DNA of 64,000 nt from CAVYXK01 sp963772445 (lineage in GTDB: Bacteria; Pseudomonadota; Alphaproteobacteria; Acetobacterales; Acetobacteraceae), in NCBI GenBank assembly GCA_963772445.1, contig CAVYXK010000017.1, positions 682,001-746,000 on the forward strand, written 5' to 3'. Below the pieces are notes generated by a model. It did no database searches. It was not told the origin of the DNA and saw only the letters and a list, made by a program, of their open reading frames with translations. Shown here one piece after another: positions 54,520 to 63,535 of the stretch; the stretch's first letter is position 1; every line of letters begins with the position of its first letter. The position numbers and the translations under genes were made by a program.

Positions 54520-55175
54520 GCGGAGTTCGTAAGGTCATCTCCCGTCGCACGGTCAGGCGGATTTGTGATCGATGCTGTCGGACCCACGCGCGGCCAGGCG
54601 GGTGCCGAACACCTCGGTCAGCACCGGACCAAGGATCGACGTGGTGAGCATCAGCACGAGGACCGCATTGAGCACGTGACCGTCGAGCAGGCGCTGGCCG
54701 CCGGCGTCGAGCGTGTCGTAGGCAACCAACGTCGCGGCGAGTGCGCTGCGACCTGCGGCAGTGTCAACGACCAGACCGTCAGCGTCGCGTCCCGCGTGTA
54801 GCCGAAGGCGCGGTCCGCAGCCCAGGCGGCGATCCCTTTGCCGATCAGAAGGGCGACGATGATGCCGGCGACGAGCCCGAAGTTGTCGCTAATGTCCCGA
54901 ACGAATGCGGCGGGGTTGATCAGGAATCCGGTGGCGATGAAGAAGATCGGAATGAACAGCGACTTGGCGAGGAACTCCAGCTTTATGCTCGCCGGTTTGT
55001 CGCGAGCAGCGGCGTTGACCGCGAGGCCGGCCATAAACGCGCCGACGATGCCCGGCAACTGAATGGCATCGGCCATCGCACCTGCCACCACCATGAAGCA
55101 GAGCATGAGAATGAAGAAGGCGTCCTCCTCGTGCTCAACTTTCTTCAGCACGTAACCGCCGAGGCGGCTGAGGCC
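54520..55175 (-). pseudogene. cation:proton antiporter (KefB/CPA2-like), C-terminal half
   Basis: Minus strand: RLGGYVLKKVEHEEDAFFIL, then a row of membrane helices (LMLCFMVVAGAMADAIQLPG; FIPIFFIATGFLINPAAFVR; GLVAGIIVALLIGKGIAAWA) and, after a frame change near 54735, AATLVAYDTLDAGGQRLLDG and LMLTTSILGPVLTEVFGTRL. This is the second half of a CPA2 Na+/H+ or K+/H+ antiporter. The first half is missing: at about 55175 the sequence joins an AraC gene. Confidence 0.7.
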
Positions 55176-56068
55176 GACACGACGGCGAAGCGGCCGAACT
55201 CCCAGAACCCGAATTGCGTCGCAATCCTGGTGACCGTCGTCTCCGCTGCAGCCGCGACGAGCAGCGCCTGCCGAGCCAGATCCATACGCCGCAACATCAG
55301 ATAACGCTTGGGGCCCATTCCCAAGTGCTCCTGGCAGCACACATGCAGGGTCCGGTGGGTCACGCCGATCGCGCTGCAAACATCAGAAAGATAGAGAGAT
55401 TGTTCCGCATTCTCTTCCGCCAATGCGCGAAAACGTTCGATGATCGCGTTATGGCGACGCCGGCTCGCGGTGTCTTCATGCACTTCTCCTTCATCGAGGC
55501 AGGCGAACATGGCCCCGATCAGAGCTTGTTCCAGGCCGCGGGCCGCTTCGGCGTTTGTGATGATTTCCGGGGCTGTTTCGGCGAGCTGGCAGGCCGCCAC
55601 ATGCAGCCGTTGGAGCTTTGCCATTGCCGGCGGCGAGACGGTAAGGGACGCTGCGTCGCGCGGTGGGGTCAGGTCCCGGCCGACAACGGCGGTGCTAAGT
55701 TCCGCCAAGTCCTCAGCGGGCAGCGACATGCTGCCAAATTGCGAGGGCGCCGAAAACTTGTTCCAGTGGATCGTCGCCGGACCGAGCAGCACGATTTCAG
55801 TCGGCTGCAGTTCGACGCCATTGCTGCTGAACCGAGACCCGGACGCGATGGAGAAGCAGATAGCACTGCGGGCACTCGGAATTTCGAAGCGCCAGGTTCG
55901 CGGCAGGCTTTCCTCCAAGCGCTGCATCCTGAGGCGGTGCAGGTCGATTTTGATGACAGTGCCCGCAAAATGCTCGGATCCCCTCGCCAGGAACTCGCCA
56001 TTCACTGGACGCACCATCGCGCGATATTTGTCAACGTCAGTGGTGGTGCAGGTTTCGCTGAACGGCAT
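55145..56068 (-). CDS. AraC-family regulator with foreign C-terminus
   Basis: 307 residues. The C-terminal AraC-type double HTH is recognisable: YLSDVCSAIGVTHRTLHVCC and ETTVTRIATQFGFWEFGRFA. The second HTH normally ends in FxYRxxFGxxPSxxLR; here, after GRFAV, the frame runs into antiporter DNA as VSASAASAVTC. So the last 15-20 residues are replaced and activity is doubtful. The N-terminal part (EVELQPTEIVLLGPATIHWN-like) is a sensor domain similar to the next gene. The second AraC gene upstream looks like a distant paralogue. Confidence 0.65.
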   Translation of the reverse strand: MPFSETCTTTDVDKYRAMVRPVNGEFLARGSEHFAGTVIKIDLHRLRMQRLEESLPRTWRFEIPSARSAICFSIASGSRFSSNGVELQPTEIVLLGPATIHWNKFSAPSQFGSMSLPAEDLAELSTAVVGRDLTPPRDAASLTVSPPAMAKLQRLHVAACQLAETAPEIITNAEAARGLEQALIGAMFACLDEGEVHEDTASRRRHNAIIERFRALAEENAEQSLYLSDVCSAIGVTHRTLHVCCQEHLGMGPKRYLMLRRMDLARQALLVAAAAETTVTRIATQFGFWEFGRFAVVSASAASAVTC

Positions 56069-56281
56069 CGTGGCCTCCGACCATCGGGATGGAGCGGCAT
56101 AAATTTGGGTCCTTGTTCGTTCGCGAATTGAGCTATGTCAATGCGCGAACGCGTCTTTGTGCGGCGCGTGCCCGGCGCAGCGTCGCCAGAGGGCGCCGAA
56201 CCCGCGGTATCTAGCGACATAGATGAAATGACGGCTGTCGGCTCCGTGCACGCGCCGGCTGGCAAGCGTGTCGGAAGACCG

Positions 56282-57242
56282 TTACTCGGCGATCGGGGGT
56301 GCTCGCTGCAATGTGGCGGAGGGTAGCTCGCCGAATAGTTTGCGATAGGCTCCCGAAAACCGGCCGAGCTCGGTCACTCCATACTGTCGCGCCAGCTCGG
56401 AGACGCTGACCGATCCCGGATCGGCGCGACGCAGCCTACGATGGACCCGTTGCCATCTGTCGCAGCCGAAGATAACGGCCCGGCCCCATATGGAGGCTTT
56501 GGCGGCAGTACGCCGACAGGGTGCGGCCGGGGACGCCAAGCGCGGCGCAGAGGTCCTTCTGGGAAGGGAGCCGGTCCGGATTCGCCCGGAGGATATTCTC
56601 CATCCTGGCCATTACCTCGGTGCGCCGTTGTTGCGCAATAGCGCCCCGTTCGACGGGTCTGCCAGACAGGCATTCGACAAGCGCCGCGATCAGTTCCTGC
56701 TCGAGTTCGCGAGCGGCTTCCGCACCCGCGGGGATGCCAGGGCGCGCCTCGGTGACGTGAATGGCCGCATTGGCCAGCCTTCTCAGGGACCGGAACGCGG
56801 CCGAAGCCGGATGCCAGTGTTCCACTCCCGGCGAAATGGCAAACCCGGCGCCGTTCATAGCGCGGCCATTACGGGTGAGATCTTTCGCCGGAAGACAGAT
56901 GACGCCCGACCGGCAATACCCTTCCGTTCGCCCATGCACGGGCTGGCCCGCACTGATCGTCACGATGTCGCCTGGTTGTAGCGCGATACCGGCCCAGGTC
57001 TGGGATGGCTCGCGATCGACGGGCAGGATGATCGCAACCGAGTCCGTCGCAGGAGAGACAAAGGCGATACGCAGCAGCCATTCCTCGACAGCCAGCAGGC
57101 GTAATCGAGGCAACGTAATGCGGACCAGACGCGCCTGAAACTGACCGCCGGCGGTCACGAGCAGCTCCACGCGGCCGCCCCTTTGCAAGGCGGCCTGCAA
57201 CTCGTCCGGCTCGCTGAAGACAGATAGGGTGCTTCCTGGCAT
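56282..57242 (-). pseudogene. AraC-family regulator, one frameshift in the HTH
   Basis: N-terminal sensor domain from MPGSTLSVFSEPDELQAALQ at 57242; first HTH SQKDLCAALGVPGRTLSAYC; the frame changes near 56460 (after YLRLRQMA) and the second HTH reads VSELARQYGVTELGRFSGAY, then RKLFGELPSATLQRAPP to the stop at 56282. The architecture and the GRFSGAYRKLFGELPSATL end are what the neighbouring AraC gene has lost. Confidence 0.7.
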
Positions 57243-57365
57243 CTCGCTCAGGGGTCGAGGCGTAGAGTGGCCAGCGCCGGACGTTTATGCGGATTCCGCA
57301 AGAGCCAGGCGGCAAGGACCCTGGCCCATTTGCATTCTAGACGCTTGCGGCCGGGGCGCTTGTGG
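57243..57365. other. intergenic, no gene seen
   Basis: Short non-coding gap before the IS3-type remnant. Confidence 0.3.
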
Positions 57366-57662
57366 TCAACGCGTGGGGGCGACCGTGAGGGCGAGATTGG
57401 CATGGTCCCGCGTTGGCAACTGCCCGATCTTGGCGTGCAGCCTCTCGATCTGTTTCTCCGCCTGCCCCGCAGCCTCGGCCCCAGCACCCGGTTCGAAGGC
57501 GCGCGCCGCGTGCTCCTGCAGCTGCTTCTTCCAGGCGTAAATCTGCGTCGGGTGGACCTGGTGGCGAACCGCCAATTCAGCCACCGTCGCCTGCTCGCGC
57601 AACGCCTCCAAGGCGATCTTCGCCTTCAGCACCGCGTCTATCTTGCGTCTGCTTTTGCGCAT
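57366..57662 (-). pseudogene. IS3-family OrfA, 3' part altered
   Basis: 98 residues beginning MRKSRRKIDAVLKAKIALEA, LREQATVAELAVRHQVHPTQ, IYAWKKQLQEHAARAF: a standard IS3 OrfA HTH and leucine zipper (KQIERLHAKIGQL). After that the usual VERDFLxKK is replaced and the frame ends; OrfB is absent. The IS3-type inverted repeat (GTGGACCCCGAAAATAGG on the minus strand) is at about 57720-57737. Confidence 0.7.
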
Positions 57663-57786
57663 GATCCGCTCCGTCTAGCATGACCGAGCCGCGGCGCGCT
57701 GTAGCTAAGCGGGTGGTCCTATTTTCGGGGTCCACTTCACGTAATCAATCCGCGCCGTGTCGTACCGACCCTCGTGCTATAGGACG

Positions 57787-57873
57787 GTGCGGCGATCGGT
57801 GAGGTCCTGGCCATTTGGCGCTATCTTGAGGAAGCCTTTCCCGCGACGCCGTTGCTCGGCACGACACCAAAGG
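57787..57873 (+). pseudogene. possible glutathione S-transferase fragment
   Basis: A frame reading AIGEVLAIWRYLEEAFPATP, then LLGTTPKD resembles the end of the thioredoxin-like domain of GSTs (I-x-x-S-x-A-I-x-R-Y-L-E). Only about 29 residues remain. Confidence 0.4.
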
Positions 57874-57879
57874 ACCTGC

Positions 57880-58291
57880 GACAACCGCTTGCGGGTTCGC
57901 CTGTACGACGACCACATGGCCATTGCGGTTGCCCAGCGCGCCGCCAGGCCGCCGTCCGCGCGGCAGGGTCGTCACAAGAGGGCTGCCGAGAAAGCATTCC
58001 AGCCGGTCACACACGCTGCGCCGCGAGCCGATGGCGTTGCTTAACCTGGTCCACCGCGACCAGTTGTTCCCGCGCGAGGCGTTCCGCCGTATCTGGGAGC
58101 TGCTGAGCGCCATCCAGCCGGCGCGCCATGCCTGTCGCACCATGGTCGGACTGCTCGCCCTGGCCCATGACCGTGCCTGTGAGGCCGAGCTGGCGAGCGA
58201 GCTGCAGACGATCCTCGACGCCGCAGAGGTGCCCGATCTGACCACCCTGCAGCAGCGATTCATGCCCGACAGTACGTCGGTGTTTAACTAG
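57880..58291 (+). pseudogene. IS21-family IstA, C-terminal remnant
   Basis: Pieces in several frames: RVRLYDDHMAIAV, the HSLRREPMALL-like core, then VHRDQLFPREAFRRIWELLS and ACRTMVGLLALAHDRACEAE to a stop at 58289-58291. This matches the end of IS21 IstA transposases. IstB is absent. Confidence 0.6.
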
Positions 58292-58551
58292 TGGCGCCCG
58301 GTTTCCTGTCATGGCAGCATTCATGCTGTTGTGGTTAAATGTTTGGCCGTTTGGGGTCATGTTGCCAGGAAGATTGTAATAGGTTGCACACCCAGATAGT
58401 TGCGCCGATTCCTGATACGAGCTCAGAGCACGACTGGTAATCTCTCATCCTTATGACCTGGTACTTCGCATCGGCGTTCCCGCTCGGCCAGATTGAGCGG
58501 ATTGTTGCCCACGTATGTATAGAGATTACCTCAGGAAATCCTTCTGTAAAA
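58292..58551. other. intergenic, no gene seen
   Basis: A/T-richer non-coding DNA up to the target duplication TGTAAAA at 58545-58551. The end of the small membrane protein gene interrupted by the IS (a few codons and its stop) lies at its right edge on the minus strand. Confidence 0.35.
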
Positions 58552-58573
58552 CTCGAGAGTGCCGAGTTCTGGG

Positions 58574-58957
58574 TTACTTCCTGGCGGCCTGTGACTTGCG
58601 CTCGCAGTCGTCAAGCCACTGCTCAGTGAGCCGGTCGAGCTCCTCGAGCTGGCGTTCGGAGTAAGATTCCGGCGCAAAGCCCTCGAGCCACCCGACCACG
58701 TGAGTTTCGATCAAGTCGCGCGGCACGTCCGGATGCTCGGCATGGATGCGTTCTGCCGACTGCTCGATCGACAGCCGTTTCCCGTCGTCCCAGACGATCT
58801 TGCGCCGTCTGGGGTCGACGTCGGCATTTTCCAGTGCGGCGAAGACCAGATCGAGCGCGTAGACCGAGCGTTCCCCCTCGGACGAGCCCATCCATTCGAG
58901 GAAGGCGTCAGTGAACGGGTTGTTCTCGAAGGGGTGTTTTGCGCGTCGCTTGCCCAT
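58574..58957 (-). CDS. passenger protein 1, copy 3
   Basis: 127 residues with changes such as ALENADVDPRRRK for ALDNADVDPKRRK and DDCERK for DDYERK. Still intact although the transposase beside it is broken. Confidence 0.65.
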   Translation of the reverse strand: MGKRRAKHPFENNPFTDAFLEWMGSSEGERSVYALDLVFAALENADVDPRRRKIVWDDGKRLSIEQSAERIHAEHPDVPRDLIETHVVGWLEGFAPESYSERQLEELDRLTEQWLDDCERKSQAARK

Positions 58958-58979
58958 CGGATGAGGATAGCACCGCGGG

Positions 58980-59297
58980 TCATTTCCGTCGCGAGGCTCG
59001 CTTCATCATCAAGCGGCTCTGCTCGATGCTCAAGGCGATCCACTGGGCGGTGAGCGCCTTGAAGCGCTTATAGTTGCGGATCTCACGCCGCACCTTGGGC
59101 AGATAGTCGCGCGGAACATATTCGGTCCGGCTCCTCATCTGCCGCGTGTAGCTGAGCTGGTAGTAGGGCCCCCTCTGGTTCTCGGGATCCTTGTACTGGC
59201 GGGTGAGCGATCCGGGCCGCATGTCCTCAATGCCGGCCAGCTGCACCTTGATGCTGCCGATGCGCTTCTTGATCACTTCCAGGCGTTTGCTTGTCAT
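58980..59297 (-). CDS. passenger protein 2 (DUF6788-like), copy 3
   Basis: 105 residues, about eight substitutions relative to copy 1 (MTSKRLEVIKKRIGSIKVQL; tail KRASRRK). Intact. Confidence 0.6.
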   Translation of the reverse strand: MTSKRLEVIKKRIGSIKVQLAGIEDMRPGSLTRQYKDPENQRGPYYQLSYTRQMRSRTEYVPRDYLPKVRREIRNYKRFKALTAQWIALSIEQSRLMMKRASRRK

Positions 59298-59350
59298 AGG
59301 TATAGCATGTCAATGCTATACTATGCTGGCAACAGAATTGAGAGGGCCCG

Positions 59351-60727
59351 ATGCCGCTGTGGATGCCCTGGTGGAATGCGATTTGGCTGCTGCGTCCGGC
59401 GTTCTCGCGTCTGCGCACCTTCCTGTGGTTCGCCACCGCCGTGGCAGGCTTCACAGTGCGGACGGAACTGCTGGGCGTAACCAGCCTCGTGCGGGCGCTG
59501 AAGCTCGAAGCCCGCTTCTACAACAAGCTCGTCGATCACTTTCACAGCCCCGCCGTGAAGCTCGATCGGCTCGCGGCGCTGTGGACCCAGGTGGTGCTGC
59601 GGCTATTCCCGCAGCCGCTGCGCATCAACGGAAGGTGTATCGTGGTCGGCGACGGCATCAAGATCCCAAAGCGCGGGCGCAAGATGCCGGCGGTCAAACT
59701 CCTGCATCAGCAGTCCGAGTCGAACACCAAGCCCGAATTCATCATGGGACATTCCCTCCAGGCTGTGAGCGTGCTCGTTCAGGCCGCAGCCAGCGTCTTC
59801 GCCGTGCCGCTCGCCATGCGAATCCACGAAGGGTTGGTGTGGTCCAATCGCGATCGCCGCACCCTGCTCGACAAGATGCTTGCGCTCCTCGGGATCGTCG
59901 CCATCGCAGAACCCTTCTACTTCGTCGCCGACGCCTACTATGCCGCGCGCAAGATCGTCACCGGCCTGCTCGAGGAGAACAACCACCTGGTCACGCGGGT
60001 GAAGTCCAACGCCGTCGCCTACACCGCCCACCAGCAGCGTGGCCCGCGGAAGAGAGGCCGGCCCAGAGTCTATGGCAGCAAGGTCAAGCTCAGATCCCTG
60101 CTGGAAGACCCCAAGGGCTTCCAACAGGCCGAAAGTCCCGTCTACGGCGAGCACCAGGTGACCATCCAGTATCGGGTCCGCGACCTGCTGTGGCGCCCGG
60201 CCGGTCGAACTCGTGCGCTTCGTGGCGGTGATTCATCCAGTAAGAGGCTCGTGCCTCCTGATGTGCACCGACACCTCTTTGGAGGCTATCGAGATCATTC
60301 GCCTGTACGGTCTGCGCTTCAAGATCGAGCACACGTTCAAGCAGGCGGTGCGGCTGATCGGTTCGTTTACCTACCATTTCTGGATGTCCGACATGAAGCC
60401 GCTGCGCCGCCGCAGTGGCAATCAACATCTCCATCGTGAGTCGCTGGAATACCGCAACGCCGTCAAACGCAAGCTCCACGCCTACCACGTCTTCATCCAG
60501 GCGGGTGTCGTCTGCCAGGGATTACTTCAGTATCTGGCCGTCGCCTTCCCTCAGCTCGTCTGGAATTCCTTCGGCTCCTGGCTGCCTCGGAGCTGGTCGT
60601 GGCCAATGCCCTGCGCCAGAGCCTGCCGGAATTTCTCTTGAATGCCGCCCCAAGCAACACCTTCGCGAAATTCGTCATCGAACGACAGGACACCGATAAA
60701 ATGGACGCCTTCCGCCTAGCCTCCTGA
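59351..60727 (+). pseudogene. DDE transposase of the 2.2-kb IS, copy 3, inactivated
   Basis: Open from MPLWMPWWNAIW to about residue 286 (LLWRPAGR), then an extra A near 60208 shifts the frame; the original frame resumes as RFVAVIHPVRGSCLLMCTDT and runs through the EHTFKQAV motif until a 25-bp deletion near 60585 moves it again. The last 60 residues are lost. This copy cannot encode a working enzyme. Confidence 0.8.
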
Positions 60728-60760
60728 GCCAAAATTCCTCCGGAACTCTGGACTCGCGAG

Positions 60761-60947
60761 TGTAAAACCAGATCGAGAAAATCAGGCCCATGCTCGTCCA
60801 TATTAAGACGGCGGCGAACATCACTGCATACACCTTATCGATCCGCACGCACAAGAATAAGGGAACGGCCCTTGCGAGAGTCGCAAAGAAAATCCCCACC
60901 AGCGGGAACATACAGAATACCAGCAATGCTCGCATCAGCGGTGGCAT
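60761..60947 (-). pseudogene. small membrane protein interrupted three to four codons from its end by the IS
   Basis: From ATG 60947 (AGGAAC upstream): MPPLMRALLVFCMFPLVGIF, FATLARAVPLFLCVRIDKVY, AVMFAAVLIWTSMGLIFSIW, FY. Two to three membrane helices, about 62 residues before the IS. Removing the IS and one TGTAAAA restores the end RRIS and a stop, giving a 66-residue protein. With the IS in place, translation reads into IS DNA. Unknown function. Confidence 0.6.
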
Positions 60948-60968
60948 AACTTGTTCCTCAGGTAGCAT

Positions 60969-61129
60969 TCTCCATTTTAGCCTGGGTCAGATTTCCGACT
61001 CTCGCATTGCCGAAACTGCCATCATAGATACTGGCTGATGGCGCGTACCTCGTACCACCGGTGGCGCCATGGCTTCCTGGTTGCGCGAGAACGACGCGGT
61101 ACGGCGACGCGATCTCGAAGCCGCAGCAC
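60969..61129. other. intergenic, no gene seen
   Basis: Between the small membrane protein gene and the phosphomannomutase stop. No signal recognised. Confidence 0.35.
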
Positions 61130-62539
61130 TCAATGCCCCGATTGAGCCCCCGAAAAGTCCGGCGCCTGCAAACCGCTCGCCTCAAGGTGTCGGACCAGCT
61201 CCGCCTTCAGGCGCTCCAGCCCCTCGGGGCTCGTCGCCTCGGCTCGTGCCACCAGGACAGGCTGCGTGTTCGATGCGCGCAACAACCACCACCCATCCTC
61301 GGTCAGCACGCGCGCGCCGTCGATTTCGCTGACCTTGGCGCCCTCGGCGCGGAGCCGTGCGGTGATTTCCTCCACCACCGCGAATTTCCGACTATCTTCA
61401 CAGGGGAAGCGCAACTCCGGCGTATTGACCACCGCTGGCAGCGCGGTGCGCACTGCCGATAGTTTCGTGTCCATCCGCGCCACGATCCCGAGCAGCCGCA
61501 CGGCGGCATACAGCGCATCGTCGAACCCATACCAGCGATCGGCGAAGAAGATGTGGCCCGACATCTCGCCCGCGAGTGGGGCGCCGATCTCCGCCATCCT
61601 GGCTTTGATCAGGCTGTGTCCGGTCTTGTACATCTCGGGCTTGCCGCCGGCCCGCGCGATCTCGTCGTACAGCACCTGGCTCGCTTTCACGTCGGCGATG
61701 ATGGTGGCGCCCGGGTGCTGCGTCAGCACGTCGCGCGCCAGCACGATCAGCAGATGATCGCCGAACAGGATCTCGCCGGTGTCATCGACCATCCCGATCC
61801 GGTCGGCATCGCCGTCCAGCGCGATGCCGACATCGGCGCGGTGCGCACGCACGACGTCCTGGAGCTGCTCCAAATTCTTGGGCACGGTCGGGTCCGGATG
61901 ATGCGCGGGAAAGCGCCCGTCGATCTCGCCGTTCAGCACGATGTGCTCGCCTGGCAGAGCGGCGACGAGTTGGCTCAGCACCTCGCCGGCGGCGCCGTTG
62001 CCGTTGTCCCACACCACGCGTAGTGCGCGGTCGCCGCCGTCCCAGTCGGTCAGCAGGCGGCCGACATACTCGGTGCGGAGGTCAACGCTGCGTTCAGTGC
62101 CGGCTGCCTCGTCCACCACGTCGCCCGCTGCCGCCTGCTCGCCCAGCTTGCGAAGCTGCTCGCCATAGAACGGCTTGCGTCCAAGCATCATCTTGAAGCC
62201 GTTATAGTCGGGCGGGTTGTGGCTCCCGGTGACCATGACGGCGCCGTCGGTTTTCAGCGTGGTCGCGGCATAATAGAGCATCGGGGTTGGGCCGCGGCCG
62301 ACACGCACGACATCCAACCCGCAGGCAACAAGCCCTTTCACGAGCGCCGCTTCAAGCTCCGGGCTGGTCAGCCGTCCGTCGTAGCCGACCGCTACCGTCC
62401 TACCCCCACCCCGGGTGACGATGCTGCCAAATGTTCGCCCGATCGCGAACGCATCCGCCGGGAACAGGGTGCTGCCGACCGTGCCGCGGATGTCGTACTC
62501 GCGCAGCACCGTGGGATCGAAGTGATGCGAGAACCCCAT
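61130..62539 (-). CDS. phosphomannomutase / phosphoglucomutase
   Basis: 469 residues, the AlgC/ManB-type alpha-D-phosphohexomutase, which interconverts 1- and 6-phosphates of mannose or glucose for exopolysaccharide and LPS sugars. All four site motifs are present: phosphoserine loop TGSHNPP, metal-binding DGDADRIG, sugar-binding GEMSGH and phosphate-binding RASNTQPVL. Starts 10 bp after the galU stop on the same strand, so they form an operon making nucleotide-sugar precursors. Confidence 0.9.
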   Translation of the reverse strand: MGFSHHFDPTVLREYDIRGTVGSTLFPADAFAIGRTFGSIVTRGGGRTVAVGYDGRLTSPELEAALVKGLVACGLDVVRVGRGPTPMLYYAATTLKTDGAVMVTGSHNPPDYNGFKMMLGRKPFYGEQLRKLGEQAAAGDVVDEAAGTERSVDLRTEYVGRLLTDWDGGDRALRVVWDNGNGAAGEVLSQLVAALPGEHIVLNGEIDGRFPAHHPDPTVPKNLEQLQDVVRAHRADVGIALDGDADRIGMVDDTGEILFGDHLLIVLARDVLTQHPGATIIADVKASQVLYDEIARAGGKPEMYKTGHSLIKARMAEIGAPLAGEMSGHIFFADRWYGFDDALYAAVRLLGIVARMDTKLSAVRTALPAVVNTPELRFPCEDSRKFAVVEEITARLRAEGAKVSEIDGARVLTEDGWWLLRASNTQPVLVARAEATSPEGLERLKAELVRHLEASGLQAPDFSGAQSGH

Positions 62540-62549
62540 CGGCGGCCCC

Positions 62550-63419
62550 TTATGTCACGTAATTCTTCAGGAAGGCACGCACCGCCGGACCCAGGTCGTC
62601 GCGCTTCAACGCGAAGGCAATCTGCGCCTCCAGGAATCCGATCTTATCGCCGCAGTCGAACCGACGGCCCTCGTAGCGCAGCCCGTGGAACGGCTGGCGC
62701 CCGATCAGCCGCGCCATGCCGTCGGTCAATTGCACCTCGTTGCCGGCGCCGCGCTCCATGCGCCCGAGCTCGGCGATCACCTCCGGCATCAGCACGTAGC
62801 GCCCGATGATCGACAGGTTGGACGGCGCATCCTGCGGCGCCGGTTTCTCGACCAACCCGAGCACCTCGACCAGCCGGCCGTCGTCGCGCCCGGTCTTCAG
62901 GATGCCATAGCGGGCGGTCTGCGCGCGCGGCACCTCGACCACGGCGACGATGTTGCCGCCGGTGTCGCGATACGCATCCGCGAGCTGGCGCAGGCAGGGT
63001 GTCTCGGACAGGATCAGGTCGTCGGGCAGCAGGATCGCGAACGGATCGTCACCGACGAAAGCCCGGGCGCACCAGATCGCATGGCCCAGCCCAAGCGGCA
63101 CCTGCTGGCGCACGGTCACCATCGAGCCGGGCTCAACCTGCGTGTCTTTCAGCGACGCCAGCGCGTCCGGCTTGTTGCGCTCGCGTAGCGTGGCTTCCAG
63201 CTCAAAGGCGATGTCAAAGTGTTCGACCAGCGCCGTCTTGCCTCGGCCGGTCACCATGCAGAACTGCTCGATCCCGGACGCCCGTGCCTCCTCAACCGCG
63301 TACTGGATCAGCGGCTTATCGACGACCGGCAGCATCTCCTTGGCCATCGCCTTTGTGGCGGGCAGGAATCGCGTGCCAAGGCCGGCGACCGGCAGAACAG
63401 CTTTGCGCAGCGGCTTCAT
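62550..63419 (-). CDS. galU: UTP-glucose-1-phosphate uridylyltransferase
   Basis: 289 residues from ATG 63419 (MKPLRKAVLPVAGLGTRFLP); an upstream in-frame ATG at 63476 would add unrelated residues. GalU makes UDP-glucose from glucose-1-phosphate and UTP. Nucleotide-binding LPVAGLGTRFLPATKAMAKE, VEEARASGIEQ and FAILLPDDLI, and the sugar-binding VEKPAP and GRYVLMPE segments are normal. Operon with the phosphohexomutase downstream. Confidence 0.92.
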   Translation of the reverse strand: MKPLRKAVLPVAGLGTRFLPATKAMAKEMLPVVDKPLIQYAVEEARASGIEQFCMVTGRGKTALVEHFDIAFELEATLRERNKPDALASLKDTQVEPGSMVTVRQQVPLGLGHAIWCARAFVGDDPFAILLPDDLILSETPCLRQLADAYRDTGGNIVAVVEVPRAQTARYGILKTGRDDGRLVEVLGLVEKPAPQDAPSNLSIIGRYVLMPEVIAELGRMERGAGNEVQLTDGMARLIGRQPFHGLRYEGRRFDCGDKIGFLEAQIAFALKRDDLGPAVRAFLKNYVT

Positions 63420-63480
63420 GGCGTCGGGACCCCTCGTGGCGACCAGGATGCCTCCGGTTAGCATCACGGGAAGCAATCGG

Positions 63481-63525
63481 AAATGAGGCGGTCGCCGCCC
63501 CGCCGGGGCGGCGACCGCCTCATTT
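63481..63525 (-). terminator. perfect 22-bp-arm palindrome, likely transcription terminator
   Basis: Arms 63481-63502 and 63504-63525 (AAATGAGGCGGTCGCCGCCC and its complement). It lies between the J-domain gene and galU on the minus strand, and its ends give a short A/T run (AAAT/ATTT) on either side, so it could end the upstream transcript. It could alternatively be an intergenic repeat. Confidence 0.55.
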
Positions 63526-63535
63526 CACGCGAAAG

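Larger units (their letters stand above)
58552..60760. mobile_element. 2.2-kb IS with divergent passenger genes, copy 3 (2,209 bp, damaged)
   Basis: Same ends as copies 1 and 2. Flanked by TGTAAAA at 58545-58551 and 60761-60767, a 7-bp target duplication. It differs in length by a 25-bp deletion near 60585 and a 1-bp insertion near 60208, both in the transposase gene. Confidence 0.85.
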
